Translations under genes and position numbers: made by a program
Source of the DNA: Eubacterium uniforme
GTDB lineage: Bacteria; Bacillota; Clostridia; Lachnospirales; Lachnospiraceae
Direction of reading: 5' to 3'
Length of the DNA stretch: 64,000 nucleotides
Assembly (NCBI RefSeq): GCF_900167115.1
Contig: NZ_FUXZ01000004.1
Coordinates: 62,001 to 126,000, forward strand
Part shown: positions 62,278 through 64,000 of the stretch, in pieces
Position numbering within the stretch: position 1 is the first letter of the stretch
How the letters are laid out: each line of letters begins with the position of its first letter
The notes under the pieces: model-generated
The model's input: the letters and a program-made list of their open reading frames with translations, nothing else
What the model was told of the DNA's origin: nothing
Databases searched by the model: none

Positions 62278-63609
62278 TTACCCTCTAAAATCTATAACAA
62301 ATTTCATTCCATTTGCTGTTTTTTTTGCATCAATTTTATAAGCATGATAATTGATAATATCCTTAACAACTGAAAGAATAACACCTGTGCTTGAACCGTC
62401 CTTGGTGTAAAATCTGTCAAATATATGTTTAATATCATTATCTGAAATATTATCCATGTCAAAATCTATGTTAATGATTTTATCATTGTTTTCTATACTG
62501 ATTTCACTCTTTGCCTTATCACAAGCATATTCATATATGTTATTAAGCGCTCTTTCAAATTGTTTGATATCCACTTGAACTATTGTTTCTTCAACATTAA
62601 GATCTATATCAAGTTCTTTCTTTCTAATAACATTTTCAAATGGCATCAAACAATCCTGGATTATTTCTGAAATATCAACATCTTCCTTATCAAGAGTAAT
62701 AACGCCACTTTCAATTCTTGCGACACATAATACATCTTCAACAAGCTTTGTCATTTTATCTGTTTGTTTTGAAATATAAGCACCGCTTTCTTTTAATTTT
62801 TCCGCATCTCCATCTTTTAACACATCTGAATAACATCTAAGTTTAGCAAGTGGAGTCTTAAGTTCATGGGATGCGTTTTCAAAAAAGCTTCTTTGAGATT
62901 TATCCGTTTTTCCAATATACGAACCGACGAACATTCCAAAGAACAAACCAATTACTGCTACTATTATTGCAGCAAGTATAATCGCTCTTCGTGTTCTTTC
63001 AATAGAATTAACACGAGCTGTTACATTAATATAATTTATAAAATAACTATGTATATGCTTCTCTTCTAAATCATATTCCATATTATAAGGATCCATATAT
63101 TTATCAATATAAAATGTTTTTCCATCGACTTCTATTTTTCTTGGATCCCTTTTGTTTACTTCCTCATAAAACTTCTTTATTTCCGATTTCTTTTTAAGGA
63201 TTTTACCCTTTTTTATAATTGAATCATATTCTTTAATTGCAGCTCTAACCAACCTATATTCTGGATATGTTTTATTCCAGTAATCTCTAGGTTCAAATTC
63301 CTCATCTGGATGTTCTTCTATGTATTTTAAACGATCCTCTATTTCTTTCTCTGTCAAATCGGCTGCATTATCCTGTGTATCATCATAAGAATAACTGGTT
63401 TGTCCCACGTAAAATCTTAATTTTTCTATCTCGTCATAAGATATGCTACCTGGATTAATGCTATCTTCTCTATAATCCTCAAGATTACCAATAGCCTCTT
63501 CTTTAATATTTTTTGTACTTTTATTCGTATATGTATTTATAAAAAAAACTATAAAACATATCCATAACATTTCAAAAAGCAACACAACTCTGATGCTTAT
63601 TTTATTCAT
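62278..63609 (-). CDS. sensor histidine kinase-like protein, paralog B (degenerate ATP site)
   Basis: A 443-residue paralog of the downstream kinase with the same layout: TM1 near 9-26, a large extracellular domain, TM2 and an intact H-box (FFENASHELKTPLAKLRCY). The ATP-binding domain is decayed: the N-box is NNIYEYACDKA with the key Asn replaced by Tyr, the D-x-G box is gone (DFDMDN), and G2 reads GSSTGVILSVVKDI. It may be unable to bind ATP yet could be phosphorylated by, or dimerise with, paralog A. The ATG at 63609 follows GAGG; other in-frame starts at 63615 and 63618 are possible. Confidence 0.82.
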   Translation of the reverse strand: MNKISIRVVLLFEMLWICFIVFFINTYTNKSTKNIKEEAIGNLEDYREDSINPGSISYDEIEKLRFYVGQTSYSYDDTQDNAADLTEKEIEDRLKYIEEHPDEEFEPRDYWNKTYPEYRLVRAAIKEYDSIIKKGKILKKKSEIKKFYEEVNKRDPRKIEVDGKTFYIDKYMDPYNMEYDLEEKHIHSYFINYINVTARVNSIERTRRAIILAAIIVAVIGLFFGMFVGSYIGKTDKSQRSFFENASHELKTPLAKLRCYSDVLKDGDAEKLKESGAYISKQTDKMTKLVEDVLCVARIESGVITLDKEDVDISEIIQDCLMPFENVIRKKELDIDLNVEETIVQVDIKQFERALNNIYEYACDKAKSEISIENNDKIINIDFDMDNISDNDIKHIFDRFYTKDGSSTGVILSVVKDIINYHAYKIDAKKTANGMKFVIDFRG

Positions 63610-63643
63610 TTTCATCAACCTCTAATTTATGATCTTACTGTAT

Positions 63644-63671
63644 ATTATATTATACTATACAATACTCTCAA
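63644..63671 (-). promoter_or_regulatory. predicted promoter of the paralogous kinase genes
   Basis: On the minus strand TTGAGA, 16-base spacer, TATAAT; start near 63637, about 28 bases before the kinase ATG. Confidence 0.65.
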
Positions 63672-63695
63672 AAATAAAATAATATATCCCTAATA

Positions 63696-63728
63696 AAGCG
63701 GAACTTTAACTTTGCCAAAGTCCCGCTT
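63696..63728. terminator. terminator between the edge gene and the kinase promoter
   Basis: AAGCGG-ACTTT and AAAGT-CCGCTT form a stem with one mismatch and a nine-base loop; short T-runs appear on both sides. Confidence 0.75.
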
Positions 63729-63734
63729 ATATTT

Positions 63735-64000
63735 TTAATATTTAATTTTCTTCATACCAAGCATATAACTATGTTCTGTAACATCACTTAAGATATCATC
63801 TACAACTGCTAATTCCTCAATATTCTTTCCATCAACATCACATCTATAGAATACACCTTTTTCAAAAGAATCATTTGTATACTCAGCATAATATAACTTA
63901 CCCTTAATTTCTCCGAAGAATAAACCTTTTTTAGCTAATCTCTTAACCTTCTTAATTTTATTCTTAGATACTTTATAAATATCATATCGACTTGTATGAA
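63735..64000 (-). CDS. C-terminal part of a beta-propeller-like protein, cut by the window edge
   Basis: An open frame enters from beyond 64000 and ends with TAA at 63735, giving 87 residues without a start. The text HTSRYDIYKVSKNKIKKVKR, then LFFGEIKGKLYYAEYTND and GVFYRCDVDGKNIEEL looks like the last blades of a DUF5050/TolB-type propeller with repeated GK-LYY and R-DVDGKN patterns. Such proteins are usually secreted or membrane-anchored in Lachnospiraceae. It ends just before a terminator, so it belongs to another unit than the kinases. Family call is moderate because only the end is visible. Confidence 0.6.
   Translation of the reverse strand, partial: HTSRYDIYKVSKNKIKKVKRLAKKGLFFGEIKGKLYYAEYTNDSFEKGVFYRCDVDGKNIEELAVVDDILSDVTEHSYMLGMKKIKY

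Noticed and set aside
1-64000. tRNA, rRNA, tmRNA or prophage genes.
   Set aside because: I looked at all spacers and found no cloverleaf with a T-arm GTTCRA block, no rRNA-like sequence and no phage or transposase proteins.

Overview
The window comes from a low-GC Gram-positive anaerobe. I infer a member of the Lachnospiraceae (Clostridia, Bacillota), without species. The reasons are the very AT-rich code, the strong AGGAGG ribosome sites, the mix of SUF and NifS/NifU iron-sulfur genes, rubrerythrin, a CD3324-type regulator, GH43, BspA-like LRR modules on secreted proteins, and the absence of outer-membrane genes. No rRNA, tRNA, CRISPR array, insertion sequence or phage gene was seen.

Layout. 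1-5.9 kb (minus): one tight operon of methyltransferase, secreted phosphoesterase, Hsp33, membrane protein, NUDIX hydrolase and a TrpR-like regulator. 6.0-7.0 kb: an orphan two-TM protein on plus. 7.0-15.3 kb (minus): a cell-surface glycan cluster (UDP-galactopyranose mutase, three GT2 enzymes, one fused to a CDP-glycerol-type polymerase, a GtrA flippase-like protein, DUF2304, a large membrane protein). 15.5-16.7 kb: an AAA ATPase with a helically phased repeat operator. 16.8-21.5 kb (minus): a Bce-type antimicrobial-peptide detoxification module (response regulator, intramembrane kinase, ABC ATPase, permease). 21.8 kb: a cell-wall amidase-fold protein whose catalytic residues are all replaced. 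22.8-29.9 kb (minus): SEC-C protein, then an O-acylation cassette (AMP ligase, carrier protein, MBOAT, SGNH-like protein, acyltransferase-3) built like dlt but not canonical. 30-33.3 kb: two tandem paralogous secreted proteins. 33.5-39.4 kb (minus): DUF1062, CD3324 and the sufCBDSU operon. 39.8-45.6 kb (plus): TrkA/TrkH potassium uptake, then nifS, nifU and a flavodoxin, separated by AT-rich degenerate tandem repeats. 45.7-46.5 kb: ten copies of a 74-bp terminator-like repeat. 46.5-49.2 kb: NhaC antiporter and AraC regulator. 49.4-52.3 kb (plus): a three-gene ABC-2 exporter with an 83-bp repeat between its permease genes. 52.3-59.9 kb: secreted and lipoprotein genes, GH43, an NlpC/P60-like protein, a DUF234 ATPase with a 15-bp phased operator, and rubrerythrin. 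60-64 kb (minus): deoxyribosyltransferase and GNAT genes, two paralogous histidine kinases (one with a degenerate ATP site) and a truncated gene at the edge.

The most interesting unexplained element lies at 55.6-56.0 kb. A 31-residue hydrophobic peptide with a strong ribosome site is encoded between two convergent consensus promoters that share one perfect bidirectional terminator. This is the architecture of a Fst/TxpA-type type I toxin-antitoxin locus. Its promoter and 5' leader recur, without the toxin, at 60.8-60.9 kb. Two AAA/winged-helix ATPase genes with phased operator arrays form a second regulatory theme. Lysine-rich C-terminal modules on several exported proteins form a third.
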